64,000 bases of DNA from Prorocentrum cordatum. Taxonomy: Eukaryota; Sar; Dinophyceae; Prorocentrales; Prorocentraceae. Where the stretch lies: NCBI GenBank assembly GCA_963575745.1, contig CAUYUJ010014204.1:219959-283958 (forward strand), read 5' to 3'. Positions within the stretch are counted from its first letter, which is position 1. Each line of letters starts with the position of its first letter. A model generated the notes under the pieces. The model had not been told where the DNA came from. It made no database searches and saw only the letters and a program-made list of their open reading frames with translations. Of the stretch, positions 9,370-19,704 are shown piece after piece. The translations under genes were made by a program, and so were the position numbers.

Positions 9370-10284
9370 CCTGCTCGTTTTTTTGTTTCTGAAAGGGGTG
9401 CTGATGCCACCACTACTATGGCCTGGTGCTTCATGGCCCCCCTGCCTGGTCTGTCATCATCATGCCTGGTCAACCTTCCTGGTCCTGGTCCTGCCTGGTC
9501 TCGTTTATGCCTGCCTGGTCCTCCCACCATCCTGCCTGTTCTGCCTGGTCCCCCCCTCGCCTCCCTCCCCCTTTCCCTTCAACCTCTCTTTGTGGACATC
9601 TGACTGGGATGATTGCGGATGAGGAGGAAAAGGAGGAGAGGGGAGAAACAAGCCAACAAGGGGGATAAGCAAAATACCTAACAACTCAACCAACATGCTT
9701 GACAACTGTCTCGAACATCAAGCGCCTCGAGAATCAAGCGAAACGCATCGAAAATAAAGCGTCTCGATGTTCGGACATGACTGGTGAAGACGATGATGAC
9801 GGCGATGACGATGACGAGCATGATGGCGATGTTGGTGGTGACGATGATGACGATGCTACACTTGGTTGCCATCCCTCATTCTGGACGGTCAAACACGGGC
9901 GTTCCGAAATGGAATTAGGAACACGGTTTTCAGACCATTCGTGGCTTGCGTATTGATAGCGACGTCCTGGAAAAGTAGTAGTAAGGATGCAGATGGCGCT
10001 GCAGAATTGGCGCCTGCGGCCGGCATGACCCCTTCGGGTTTTTTTCATGATTATGAGTAGCTGGGCCAAGTACGTATTCAAATAAGTAGTTGAGCCAACG
10101 GGCCATTGAGTGAGGGGGGCGAGGAGTTGGGGGGGCGAGGCGAGGGTGAAGAGGACGAGGGGGGGGGACGAGGAGCAAGGCAGAGCAAGGCATGGCATGA
10201 AACGAATGGGGGAAAGATGTGATGAGAGGAGGAGCGAGAAGAACTGAGATGGGTAGGTGGGCCTTGCCTGCAAGGGCCCCCCTC
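9370..10284. repeat. Non-genic: CTGGTCCTGC minisatellite, GATGAC-rich stretch, GGGGCGAGG-rich stretch
   Basis: 9425-9560 is a loose repeat of GCCTGGTCCT-like units. 9700-9780 repeats GAATCAAGCG/AAATAAAGCG. 9785-9865 is GATGACGATG-rich. 10095-10200 is G-rich GGGGCGAGG repeats. No gene is supported. Confidence 0.55.
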
Positions 10285-10291
10285 CGCCGAA

Positions 10292-10338
10292 AAAGTCAGA
10301 GGTTCCAGGATTCGGTTAAAAACTGAACCTCTGACTTT
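10292..10338. repeat. Perfect 14-bp hairpin
   Basis: AAAGTCAGAGGTTC (10292-10305) and its exact reverse complement GAACCTCTGACTTT (10325-10338) flank a 19-base loop. It is an isolated structure; no adjacent gene gives it a role. Confidence 0.7.
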
Positions 10339-10784
10339 CGTGCTTTTCCTCACGACGCCAGAATCGAGACGCCCCTAAGGGTTCCCCCCCTCCGCGATGA
10401 TGGTGATTACTACGGCGATCAAGCGGCGAAAACGGGTGCTAGGCCATGCCATTCCCAAACGCCCATGCCATTCCTCGTCCCCTGCATCGTTTCAAAAGCT
10501 CTCAAAAGCCCATGCCGTTCCTCGTCCCCTGACTGAATCGTTTCTAATAATGCTTCTGTTCTGCGCCATCGAAACAGATGATGTTCTACAACCACAGAGA
10601 GGTCGGTAGGTTGGGAAGTAAGGGAAGGGAGGGGTAGATGAAGGCAGGGTGAGGAGGACGATGAGGAGGAGGAGACAGGGGAGGAGGAGGAGGAGGAGGA
10701 GGACAATAATAAGCAAAGTACCCTGGCATCTGTAACCAAATTACTTAACATTCGTCTGACAAGAAGAGTCCTTCTAAGAGGTCT

Positions 10785-11156
10785 CCAGTATGGCCCCAGA
10801 TCGGCCCAAGAGGCCCCCAAGATGGCCACAAGAGGCCCCCAAAACGGCCCAAGAGCCCTCCAAGACGCCCAAGATGACTTTCAAGACGGCCCTGGAGCAC
10901 CCCAAGAAAGCCCCAAGTCGGCTCAGGGAGGCCCCCAAAACGGCTTCCGACGGCGTCAGACGGGCCAGGAGCCCACCAAGACTGCCAAAGAGGCCCCCGA
11001 GAAGCCCCCAAAGGTCCAAGAGGCTCCCAGGAAGCTCCCACGAGGCCCCAAGAGGGTCCCCAGAGGCTCCCAAGATGCCTCCTCCTCCTCCTCCTCCTGC
11101 TCCTCCTGCTCCTCCTCCTCCTCCTCCTCCTCCTCCACCTCCTCATCCGCCTCCTC
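10785..11156. repeat. CCCAAGAGGCC minisatellite followed by a TCC tract
   Basis: 10785-11075 is built from 11-15 bp units such as GGCCCAAGAGGCCCCCAAGA. 11078-11156 is (TCC)n with few interruptions. The same minisatellite recurs at 23036-23180 and 46130-46860. Several frames are open on both strands, a composition effect. Confidence 0.8.
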
Positions 11157-11469
11157 TTGATTTTCCCCGCCATCCTCCCCGAAGTGTTCCCCGACAGGTT
11201 TCCACAACGGTTGGGGAAGCACACTGCCCGATACCTTGGCAGAGCTTTTGCCACAACGTTCGGCCACATGGGCGATTCTAGAAGGCGGGTGGCGGCGGCG
11301 ATTCGCCGTAGGCGTCTTCGATAACGACAACGTCTCAATATGTGCTGATGATTCCGATCCGCCCCCCAATTCAGTTTTCAGATGCGCCAAGGCAACGCCG
11401 AGACGCACCTACGTAACTCGGATGTGTCCCATGATGATACAGAAAAGGGGGGGCGGCGGTAGGGGGTGA

Positions 11470-12110
11470 ACCCTTTATGTAAATGCACATATATATATAT
11501 ATATATATATATATGGACGGTCCTCTGTTATGGTAGAATCGAATGTGAAATCAGAGCAGCCACTTGATAATATCGCATGGCAATATAGTAGAGCACCCAA
11601 TAGGTAGCAAATGAAGTATACTACCGTAGACTATAGCAGCTTACAGTGTGGTTCCGTATACTATGTTATGATGACTTGAACTGTTGCGTAACAACCGCAT
11701 GAGTTGATAACCTAAAGTATAGTACGGTATACGTTGGTGCCGTACACACATACATAATATGTGTAGCACATGATGCTGGAAATATTTATATATATTTATA
11801 TATATATATATATTACAATATGATACACCATAATTTATCAGAAATGACCCAGTCTACTGTGATAACAGAGTCTGACATCATTTGGTTCACACGGACTGCG
11901 TACAATGCATGAGCAATGCATTCTACTATAGACGTTGCTTGTGAAATTACCCTGTGACGTACCCAACCCATTTGTACCATGGGAAACGAGGAAGTGGCCG
12001 AAACTTGCACGGACAATCAAATTGCAGGATCCGTTGTTTGATATGTAAGCTACTTGGGACACGCGCCGATGGAATGATGCGCAAGAGAACCATACAAGAA
12101 CGAGGGGCGA
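11470..12110. other. AT-rich island with TA dinucleotide runs
   Basis: Composition drops sharply from the GC-rich background. (TA)n runs lie at about 11490-11514 and 11785-11813, with repeated TATACTA/TACCGTA words between. No gene is seen. A second AT-rich island (13160-13530) lies on the other side of the 102-bp satellite. Confidence 0.65.
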
Positions 12111-12169
12111 CAACTACAAGCTCGAAGAGGACATCGGGAGTTGGGAACGAAGAGCAGGAGAAAGACGTG

Positions 12170-13045
12170 CGGGAAGTCCACTGTGCTGGGCCCCCCAGCA
12201 GGCCTCGAAAGTGGCGGCAGTTTCACAGATCGCAGCCCCCCAGGGATGGCGAGGTCCCATTTGAATCCGCCGTGGGTACCCACTTTGCTGGGCCCCCCAG
12301 CAGGCCTCGAAAGGGGCGACGGTTTCACAGATCGCAGCCCCCCAGGGATGGCGAGGTCCCATTTGAACCCGCCGTGGGTACCCACTGTGCTGGGCCCCCC
12401 AATAGCCCCCAAACGTGGCGACAGCTCCACCGATCGCAGCCCCCCAGGATGGCGAGGTCCCATTTGAATCCGCCGTGGGTGCCCGCTGTGCTGGGCCCCC
12501 CAGCGGCCCTCGAAAGTGGCGACAGTTTCACAAATCGCAGCCCCCCAAGGATGGCGATGTCCCATTTGAATCCGCCGCGAGTGCACACTGTGCTGGGCCC
12601 CCCAGGAGCCCTCGAAAGTGGCGACAGTTTCACAAACCGCAGCCCCCCAGGGATGGCGAGGTCTCATTTGAATCCGCCGCGGGTGCCCACTGCGCTGGGC
12701 CCCCCAGCAGCCCTCGAAAGTGGCGACAGTTTCGCAGATCGCAGCCCCCCAGGGATGGCGGGGTCCCATTTGACTCCGCCGCGAGTGCACACTGTGCTGG
12801 GCCCCCCAGGAGCCCTCGAAAGTGGCGACAGTTTCACGGATCGCAGCCCCCCAGGGATGGCGAGGTCTCATTTGAATCCGCCGCGAGTGCACACTGTGCT
12901 GGGCCCCCCAGCAGCCCTCGAAAGCGGCAACAGTTTCACAGATCGCAGCCCCCAGCCGCGGTGAGTACCCACTGTGCTGGGCCCCCCAGCAGGCCTCGAA
13001 AGTGGCGACAGCTTCACAGATCGCAGCCCCCCAGCTGGCACGCAG
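12170..13045 (+). repeat. 102-bp satellite, about nine tandem copies
   Basis: The word GCTGGGCCCCCCAG starts at 12185, 12287, 12389, 12490, 12592, 12694, 12796, 12898 and 12976, a period of 101-102 bp with a shorter last interval. Each unit also contains CAGATCGCAGCCCCCCAGG and TTTGAATCCGCC. Because 102 is 34 codons, several frames on both strands stay open; I do not call these proteins. The same family is inverted at 18990-19700. Confidence 0.9.
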
Positions 13046-13159
13046 CGACGAGCGAAGGCAGGGGGAAGAGAGGGACGGGGGGGGGCGGGAAGGAAGGCGC
13101 GAGCAGTGCTCTATTCAAAACGAGAACCCAGCGCAAGAGGGTTGGGGAAAAAACTGATA

Positions 13160-13530
13160 CGGCATATTAAACTAAAGCAAACAGGGCATATTATATTGTA
13201 TTTTTGTAAAATGCTAAATAGCGTATTGCGCCAGGACAGGCTATACTAAACGATAGACGAATATGATAGACCCCAATGTAGTATCATACCGTGTTAAAAA
13301 CCATGGTATCCTATGACAGATGCTATACTATAGCATGAACTGGTGCGGTCTGGGATATGAGCTTCTAGCACACTATAATGTCATGAGCTATATTATAAAC
13401 TAGTGCAATGCAACAACACAAACGATAACCATTAATATATACATATATACATATATGCACATACAGTCATATATACATACTTATATGAATATATAGAATG
13501 CAGTGTAATACCGTATTCTATAATCCGAGT
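13160..13530. other. Second AT-rich island
   Basis: The stretch is AT-rich with words such as ACTATAGCAT and TATATACATA; 13430-13500 is an (ATATAC)-like patch. No gene is seen. Confidence 0.6.
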
Positions 13531-13610
13531 GAAGGCCGAACGGTCATTCATTGTCCCTGGGTGCATGGCTGAAATGGAAATCCGTAGTGAGGATCCTGCT
13601 TGTTGTTGCT
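13520..13610 (+). repeat. Dispersed repeat copy A
   Basis: CGAGTGAAGGCCGAACGGTC and TCATTCATTGTCCC, then GTGCATGGCTGAA, recur with few changes at about 28063-28150. The copy here runs straight into a TTG/TCG run and the GCGACCC minisatellite. Confidence 0.65.
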
Positions 13611-13624
13611 GTTGTTGTCGTCGT

Positions 13625-13845
13625 CGTCCCCCCTGCGACCCACCCGCGACCCAACCCGCGACCCACCCCGCGACCCACCACGCGACCCACCCACGACCCC
13701 AACCGCGACCCACTCGCGACCCACCCCGCGACCCATCCCGCGACCTACCCGCGACCCACCCGCGACCCACTCGCGACCCACCCGCGACCCATCCCGCGAC
13801 TCACCCGCGACCCACCCGCGCGACCCACCCGCGACCGATCCACAT
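13625..13845 (+). repeat. GCGACCCACCC minisatellite
   Basis: About 20 copies of a 10-12 bp unit (CGCGACCCACC) run with small insertions. All six frames are open by composition. Confidence 0.85.
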
Positions 13846-14436
13846 TGGTTTGAGGACAAATTCGGCGCCTGCGGCGGGCTCTTTGTATAATTTGTGCAAC
13901 TTTGGTGCCTGCGGCGGGCTTCTCGAGAGTCTCGCAGACCTCCGACGTCCCCACGGTCCCCTCACTTCTGTCCGCACCTGCAGGGTGCCACGGGCGCTTG
14001 CATATGCAAACAGACATGTGTGGTGCAATCGACGCGCTGCATGGAACGCAATACAGAAGAATGAAACACAATGTACAGAGGTGAAAAGTAAGGAACCGAA
14101 CTTTCTGCACCGATGTGTTTTTGCCGGTCCCGCACAGGGATTCGCACAAGAAAACGGATTATGGTGTATAAGGCATCCTGGTGTATACATGTTTCGTTGT
14201 TTCCACGGGAAAACGGGGAAAAAAGTATACACCACACCACCCCGACGTCGTCCCCGACCCTAAAAAAAGTCCTGGGATTGAAAAAAACGCCCGCCACTGG
14301 TAATGTATATGCTCCAGTTTCCGAAGAAGGGCGAGTCTCGCACGCTCAGCATCATCACCGACACGGTGCGGCGACGGACGGCGGCGACGGCGGCCACAAC
14401 GCCGGCGCACAGTCCCAGCTGCGAGCCCCGCAGTCA

Positions 14437-14597
14437 AAACCGGACCCACCATCACTTTACGATGGAGGTGGAGGGAGTCCTCCTCCACCTCCTCCTCCTC
14501 CACCCCCTCCTCCTTCTCCTCCTCCTCCTCCTCGTCCTCCTCCTCCTTCCCACCTCCAACTTATGGTGGTGGTAGTGGTGGAAAAACACGCCCATCA
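14437..14597. repeat. Degenerate foldback element with a TCC core
   Basis: The right arm (TTATGGTGGTGG, then GGAAAAACACGCCCATCAC) matches the GATGGGCCTG family seen intact at 23847-24070 and 47651-47796. The left arm is partly eroded. The interior is TCC-rich with the shared GGAGTCCTCCTCC start. Confidence 0.55.
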
Positions 14598-14599
14598 CT

Positions 14600-15320
14600 A
14601 TCGCTGCCCCTGAAGGTACATGGAGCCCTCCTCCGCCATCGCCCCACTTTTGAGAGAGAGATCAGTAGGCTCACCTGGAAGAGCGGCTGGCGATGCTCCG
14701 GACATGGTGATGCCAAGATTCAGTGGTGTGCGTCCAGTCTTACCCCGCCAGAAGCTCACACAAATCACCATCGCACGGGCCCAGCTCCCTCTGAGAGAAG
14801 GAAGCGCTCCTGAATGCAAGCACTGTTCGGGGAAAACTCTGAGCCGCTAGCGCGGTGGCGGCCCCCCAGCTGCCGGGGGTATTCCCGCATCTGAGATGGG
14901 AACCATGCGATGCACTCCCTGTGCTCTCAGACGTCTCAGTGGCCACCCGCAGACTTTCGTTCAGATGTCTCATGAAGGTTTCAATGAGCCCTTAAAGAGA
15001 ATCCAACAAGCCCCAAAGAATCTCCGAGCGAAACAGAGCAGGCCACCGAGGGCCCAAAACTTTGAACAGCTGCAGGTCGCGCATCGGACCTCATCCACCG
15101 TAGCTCCGAAACTCGAAAACGTGCGCCCTGCATTGTAGCGGAGCCGCGGGCCCAGGACCACGGTTCGCTGCCTGCTTGGGCGACGTTGGCCCTGGCGCCG
15201 CGCCATGGTTGCATCGCACCTTCCCATGCACGAGTGCGTCCCTCCTGCGCAGCATGGAGCAAACAGGTCCTGCTGAGGGAAACGAGTCCTGGGCCCCAGG
15301 CTTTCCCGAGTGGAGGCAAG
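14600..15320. other. Unassigned sequence
   Basis: Mixed-composition DNA with only short open frames on both strands. I see no recognisable domain or repeat. Confidence 0.4.
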
Positions 15321-15321
15321 A

Positions 15322-15466
15322 GAAGTATGCACATGCACCGATTCTGGCCAGGCCCATCCTGAGCCCAGGGTCGGTGCATACGCCCTCCTGCATTGGCCAG
15401 GAAAGCACATGTACCGATCCTGGGCCCAGGATGGACCTGGCCAAGATCGGTGCATGTGCATACTTC
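15322..15466. repeat. Foldback element with 48-bp arms
   Basis: The left arm (15322-15369, starting GAAGTATGCACATGCACCGA) and right arm (15419-15466) are reverse complements with only a few mismatches. The loop is about 49 bp and repeats parts of the arm sequence. No coding content. Confidence 0.75.
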
Positions 15467-15508
15467 TGTTCGCCCGACCGAACGACCAGACCTTCATCCA
15501 GACTCGTT

Positions 15509-15690
15509 CTCTAGGGGAGCAAACAATGACGTAAACATAAAAACTCGGAGGTCCGCGCGGATTCCTTGGATCCGCGCTGGGCCCCCCCTGAAGCGCCTCT
15601 GGCGCCGCCCCTGGCGCGCTCCGCGCGCCAGGGAAAATCCGCGCGGACACCCGAGTTTTCATGTTTATGTCGTTGTTCGTTCCCCTATTC
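15509..15690. repeat. CTAGGGG foldback element, copy 1
   Basis: The terminus CTAGGGGAGCAAACA pairs with TGTTCGTTCCCCTA at the other end. The arms continue inward through AAACATAAAAACTCGG and GTCCGCGCGGATT. The centre is a GC-rich palindrome around GGCGCC. Family members: 56926-57134 (nearly perfect) and 59335-59455 (decayed). Confidence 0.75.
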
Positions 15691-15796
15691 TCCGACCCTC
15701 GCGCGACGCCCCTCTCGCGAATCGACCCGCAAAAATAACGGCTGCGACGCCCTCTCGCGAATCGAAAGCGTCCACTTCACGAATCGACGTGTCAGA

Positions 15797-15960
15797 AGGG
15801 GCCCCAAGACACACAAATAAATACACACGAATCAACATATTCCCCATAGTTTCCCGTATTTTCTGGGGTTTTGTCTTCCCCCCCACTTCCCACATGTTCC
15901 CATATCTTCGGGGGAATCGGCGATTGGTTGTGTCTGTGCGCTTCTTTCCCTCCTGAGTGT
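15797..15960 (+). repeat. AAATAAATACAC dispersed element, copy 1
   Basis: It begins GAAGGGGCCCC and ACACACAAATAAATACACAC, has CCCCCCACTTCCC in the middle, and ends with TTGTGTCTGTGCG and CCCTCCTGA. Four more copies lie in the same orientation at 16575-16755, 32243-32405, 44656-44806 and 47274-47440. The segment just before (15715-15796) matches pieces at 16760-16890 and 44935-45060. Confidence 0.75.
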
Positions 15961-16053
15961 CGGGGGTACCCCCAGGCCCTCCAAGATGGCCTGGCAGAGA
16001 CACCCCCCCCCCCGAGATGAGACCCCCCTCCCTTTATAACGAGATCTGGAGTA

Positions 16054-16240
16054 CTGCAGGTCCGTGCCGTGTCGACCCTGGCGTTGGTTCCTGACACCGC
16101 GCTGGATCGTTCAACCTTGAACGATCGGCCGCTGCCGCAACGTCCGATCGTGCAACGTCGATCGATTCTGGGTCGCCCGCGGCGTTCAAGGTGGAACGCC
16201 GCTGGCGGGGTCGCCGCCGGCCGACACGACGCAAACCTAC
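16054..16240 (-). repeat. Intron-like repeat element, copy 1
   Basis: On the minus strand it begins ACG|GTAGGTTTGCGTCGTGTCG and ends GGACCTGCAG, with TIR-like ends and an internal CCTTGAACGATCGGCCG block shared with 31388-31582. Donor-like and acceptor-like dinucleotides sit at its ends; here the base after AG is T. Confidence 0.5.
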
Positions 16241-16414
16241 CGTAGGAGGCCCATCGAAGTCCGATTCGCCCGACCCAGCGACCAGAGCTTCACCCGGCCT
16301 CGCCCGCGGGCCGCCCCCCACGTGGGGCCCGCAAAGGGGGGCCCGCCACCACGGGGAGGCCGAGAGCGGCGCCCTCGGGGCTCGCTGCTCTCGGGGACGG
16401 ACAGACCCCCCTTC

Positions 16415-16560
16415 TCCCTACTCCTCCTCCTCCTGCTCCTCCTTCTCCTCCTACTCCTCCTCCTCCTCCTCCTCCTCCTGCTCCTCCTTCTCCTCCTCCC
16501 CCAGTCTCATTCCTCCTCCTCCTGCTTCTCCTCCTCCTCCTCCTCCTCCTCCCCCAGTCC
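16415..16560 (+). repeat. TCC trinucleotide tract
   Basis: An interrupted (CTC)n/(TCC)n tract of about 145 bp with occasional CTG and TTC. It sits between the 16054 element and the next AAATAAATACAC copy. Confidence 0.85.
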
Positions 16561-16574
16561 ATTTCGGGGATGGA

Positions 16575-16930
16575 CAGACCCCCCTTTATCAAGGGGCCCA
16601 ACGACGCACAAATAAGTACACACAAATAAAAAGGTTCCCCATATTTTCCCATGTTGTTTTGGATTTTCGTCTTCACCCCCACTTCCTATATTTTCCCATA
16701 TTTTCTGGGGGATCGATGATTAATTGTGTCTGTGTGTTTCCTCCCCTCCTGACTTTAGCAAAACGTGGTGTAGTGAAAACGACCGGAGGCCCAAACCTGG
16801 CGGGTGCAGGCCTGGAAAAGGACGGCCGCGGCGCCCCCTCGAGAACCAAACATGGACAATTCACGAATCGACGTGTCACTGTTGGGGGTTCCGTCCACCC
16901 CCGACACCCCGTCCGTGCCCGTCCGGGGGT
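16575..16930 (+). repeat. AAATAAATACAC element copy 2 and downstream dispersed repeat
   Basis: 16575-16755 matches the 15797 element. 16755-16930 (TAGTGAAAACGACCGG, then ACGAATCGACGTGTCA and GTCCACCCCCGAC) matches 44935-45075 and part of 15715-15796. Confidence 0.65.
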
Positions 16931-17192
16931 CGTGGGCCACCACGAGGATTGGCAAAGGGCGGGCGGGGGAGAGCCTCTCGCACCGTGTCGCCCGTTTGGC
17001 CACAGCCGTCCTTCCCGCGTAGACAGGGGCGTTCCCCTGCTCGCAGAGTCCCTGCTCGCAGATGGCCGGGACCTGCGGGCAAGATTCCTGTCCATAACCA
17101 GTGCCTCGTGGACTTTTTTGGAAGCAGCGCCACAAGGCCGAGGCGTACTGAGGCTGGGGTTCTGTCCAGCCCCGGTGTTCCCGCTGCTTGGG

Positions 17193-17417
17193 CGCCCGAC
17201 TTATCCGGGGTAACTCGGGTCCGGGGTAACTCGGGCTTGGACTCCCGAAAAAAGGAACCCGAGTTAGCCCTGACCCGAGTTATCCCTGATGATTTGGGGC
17301 TCTGGACGCCCGAATTATCCGGGGTAACTCGGGTCCGGGGTAACTCGGGTTCGGAATCCCGAAAAGCGAACCCGAGTTAGCCCTGACCCGAGTTACCCCT
17401 GATGATTCGGGGCTCTG
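17193..17417. repeat. 113-bp palindromic repeat, two copies
   Basis: Each unit contains TTATCCGGGGTAACTCGGGT and, inverted, ACCCGAGTTACCCCTGATGA, so a unit can fold on itself. The marker GATGATTYGGGGCTCTG starts at 17288 and 17401. The same family lies at 56499-56722 and 60055-60720. Confidence 0.85.
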
Positions 17418-17594
17418 AGCTGCTCCCGCGGTGCCCGGCCGCCTCTCGGGGCGGCTCGTCGCCCGCCGGGGCCACGGGCCCTCGGCGCCCGCAGAGCCCG
17501 TGCCCGGCGCTGCCGGGGGCGGCAGCGCCGGGCTCGCGGCAGGCTCGCGGCGGCGACTGCAGCGGCGCGCGCGCAGCAGCCATCCAGCCATCCA

Positions 17595-17660
17595 GCCAGC
17601 ATCCTCCTCCTCCTCCTCCTCCTCCTCCTCCTCCTCCTCCTCCGCCTCCTCCTCTCTCCT
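17595..17660 (+). repeat. TCC tract
   Basis: (TCC)n of about 60 bp, preceded by GC-rich sequence (17420-17590) with long compositional frames. Confidence 0.85.
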
Positions 17661-17759
17661 TCGCACGCTTCGGCCGTCCCCCTCTTCGCCTCCGCACTTC
17701 CCTGGTCACCTCAACTCGCCTGGACATCGTTTCTGGATGGGCCGGTGGGGATACTTTTT

Positions 17760-18845
17760 TGGTCAGCGGCTCCGAGGCAACGGACAGGGAGCGGAAGCGG
17801 CGTCCAGGTCACGGTACGGGGCTAACTTGCTCTGGTGGGGATACGCGAAGCGTCTAGAGCTTGGTTGTGTCTACGGCTGCCTTGTGAAACATGGTTCGCC
17901 AAATATTGCACACCGGACTGTGTACAGCAGCCCCGCGCGGGCAGAAGGCCACGGCCTCGAGACACCGCGTAGTGGCAGCTCCAGCCCTGATTGGAGCCCC
18001 AGAGGAGCTGGCGCGGCTGACTGGAGCATGTGGCGCAACGACTGGCCCAGCTTGATCGAGCGCTGCACGAGATCGACTGGGAGGTGCCCCAGCAGCGCAC
18101 GGCCGAGACCACAGGCGGAAGAATGGTTCACGGAGGTGGTGCGCAACCCCAGCCTCGCCAGCAGGAGCTGGCGGAGGACCGCGCCAACGCCACCTGAAGC
18201 ACACCGAGTGTCACACGGCCAGGTCTGGGCGCAGGCGGTGCAGGCCGCGGTGACAGCCTGGATGGGCACCAGCTGCGGCCCAGCCAAGGCCGAGGGCCGA
18301 CTTCTACCCAAGATCCTCAGAAGCTGCAGAGCTTCGGCGGGGCGGCAGGGACCAGCGGCCGGCGTGCAGCTTCCAGACGATGGCCATTCTGGACACGCTG
18401 GACATCACTATACGCAGGAGGTCCACACTGCGCATGCATTGCTGCACGCTGCGTGCAGTCAGGCCGCTAGAGGCGCCATGCCCAACACGATCCTGGACAT
18501 CGCGGCAGAAGCAAGGAACAGGCAGTTGGGCAGCTGGACCGCTGCAGCGGATCGAACACGTCGGCGTCGGCGACGGCTACAAGGGCCGCACTTGCCGTAC
18601 CATGCCGTCACACAGCATACGCTGAGAGGCGGACCGCGCGGCGCCGCCACGCAAGACACAGGTGGAGCCGGGCGTCACGCCATAGGGCTACGAAGACAAG
18701 CTGCCACACGAAACTGCTTCTGGAGCTCCTCGAGCTCCAACTCTCGACTGCGACCGGCGACGGGCCTGGGGCTCTGGCAAATCCCAACACCAAGGAGTAC
18801 GAGAAGCACGGACAAAACAAATTCAAGGCGTCATGAAGACGGCTA
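17760..18845 (+). other. Unclear coding-like stretch, possibly a decayed LINE linker
   Basis: The plus strand has an open frame to 18846, but codon texture shifts between frames. At 18030-18110 a different frame reads AQLDRALHEIDWEVPQQRTA, which resembles the linker between endonuclease and reverse transcriptase in dinoflagellate LINEs as I remember them. No catalytic motif is seen. It could equally be non-coding GC-rich DNA. Confidence 0.3.
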
Positions 18846-18989
18846 AACTCAGAAATTGTTGTTTTCCGTGTCTTGGCGGCGGCACCAACGACATGTTATG
18901 GTTTGCACGCGGATAGCGCGACGCTCCGCTTTGCGCGGCTGGAGGTTTCGACAAGCTCGGGACGTTGACGCTGGAGGTTTCGACTGGCT

Positions 18990-19700
18990 AGTGCGGTACT
19001 ATGCAGATCAGAGGGGGACCGCGCCATCCCTGGGGAGCTGCGATCTGCGAAACTGTCGCCACTCTCGAAAGCTGCTGGGGGATCCAATCTACTGCGGTGC
19101 TCAACAAATCAGAGCGGGATCTCGCCATCCGTGGGGGGGCTGCGACCTGCGAAATTGTCGCCATGTTCGAGGGCTGATTGGGGGACCAGCTAAGCGCGGT
19201 GCCAAGCAGATCAGAACGGGACTTCGCCCTCCCTGGGGGGCTGCGATCTGCGAAATGATTGTCACTTTCGAGTGCTGCTGGAAGGTCCAGCGTAGTGCGG
19301 TGCCAAGAGAGATCAGAGCGAGATGGATCTCGAGGGGCTGCGATCTGCGGAACTGTCGCCACTCTCGAAGGCTGATCCAATCTAAAGCGTTGCTCAACAA
19401 ATCACAGCGGTACCTCGCCATCCGTGCGGGGGCTGCGACCTGCGAAATTGTCGCCATGTACGAGGGCTGCTGGGGGTCCATCTTAGTGCGGTGCTACGCA
19501 GGCCAGAGCGAGACCGCGCCATCCCTGGGGGGCTGCGATCTGCGGACCTGTCGCCACTCTCGAGGGATGCTGGGGGGGGGGGGGGGTGTTAAACTCCGTG
19601 CGGAGCTAAGCATGCCGGAGCGGGACCTCGGCATCCGTGTGGGAAGGGGGCTGCGCAGTACGGAACTCACCACTTTCGAATGCTGCTGGGGGGGGGGGGG
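18990..19700 (-). repeat. 102-bp satellite, inverted array of about seven copies
   Basis: GCTGCGATCTGCG-type words start near 19037, 19139, 19240, 19337, 19432, 19532 and 19650, a period of 95-102 bp (118 bp before the last). The sequence is the reverse complement of the array at 12170-13045 (CCATCCCTGGGGGGCTGCGA against the reverse strand there). Copies here are more diverged and carry poly-G runs at 19573-19587 and 19688-19703. Confidence 0.85.
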
Positions 19701-19704
19701 GGGC

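Noticed and set aside
12050-12964. Long open frames on both strands
   Set aside because: They coincide with the 102-bp (34-codon) satellite, which keeps frames open by its period; no independent coding sign.
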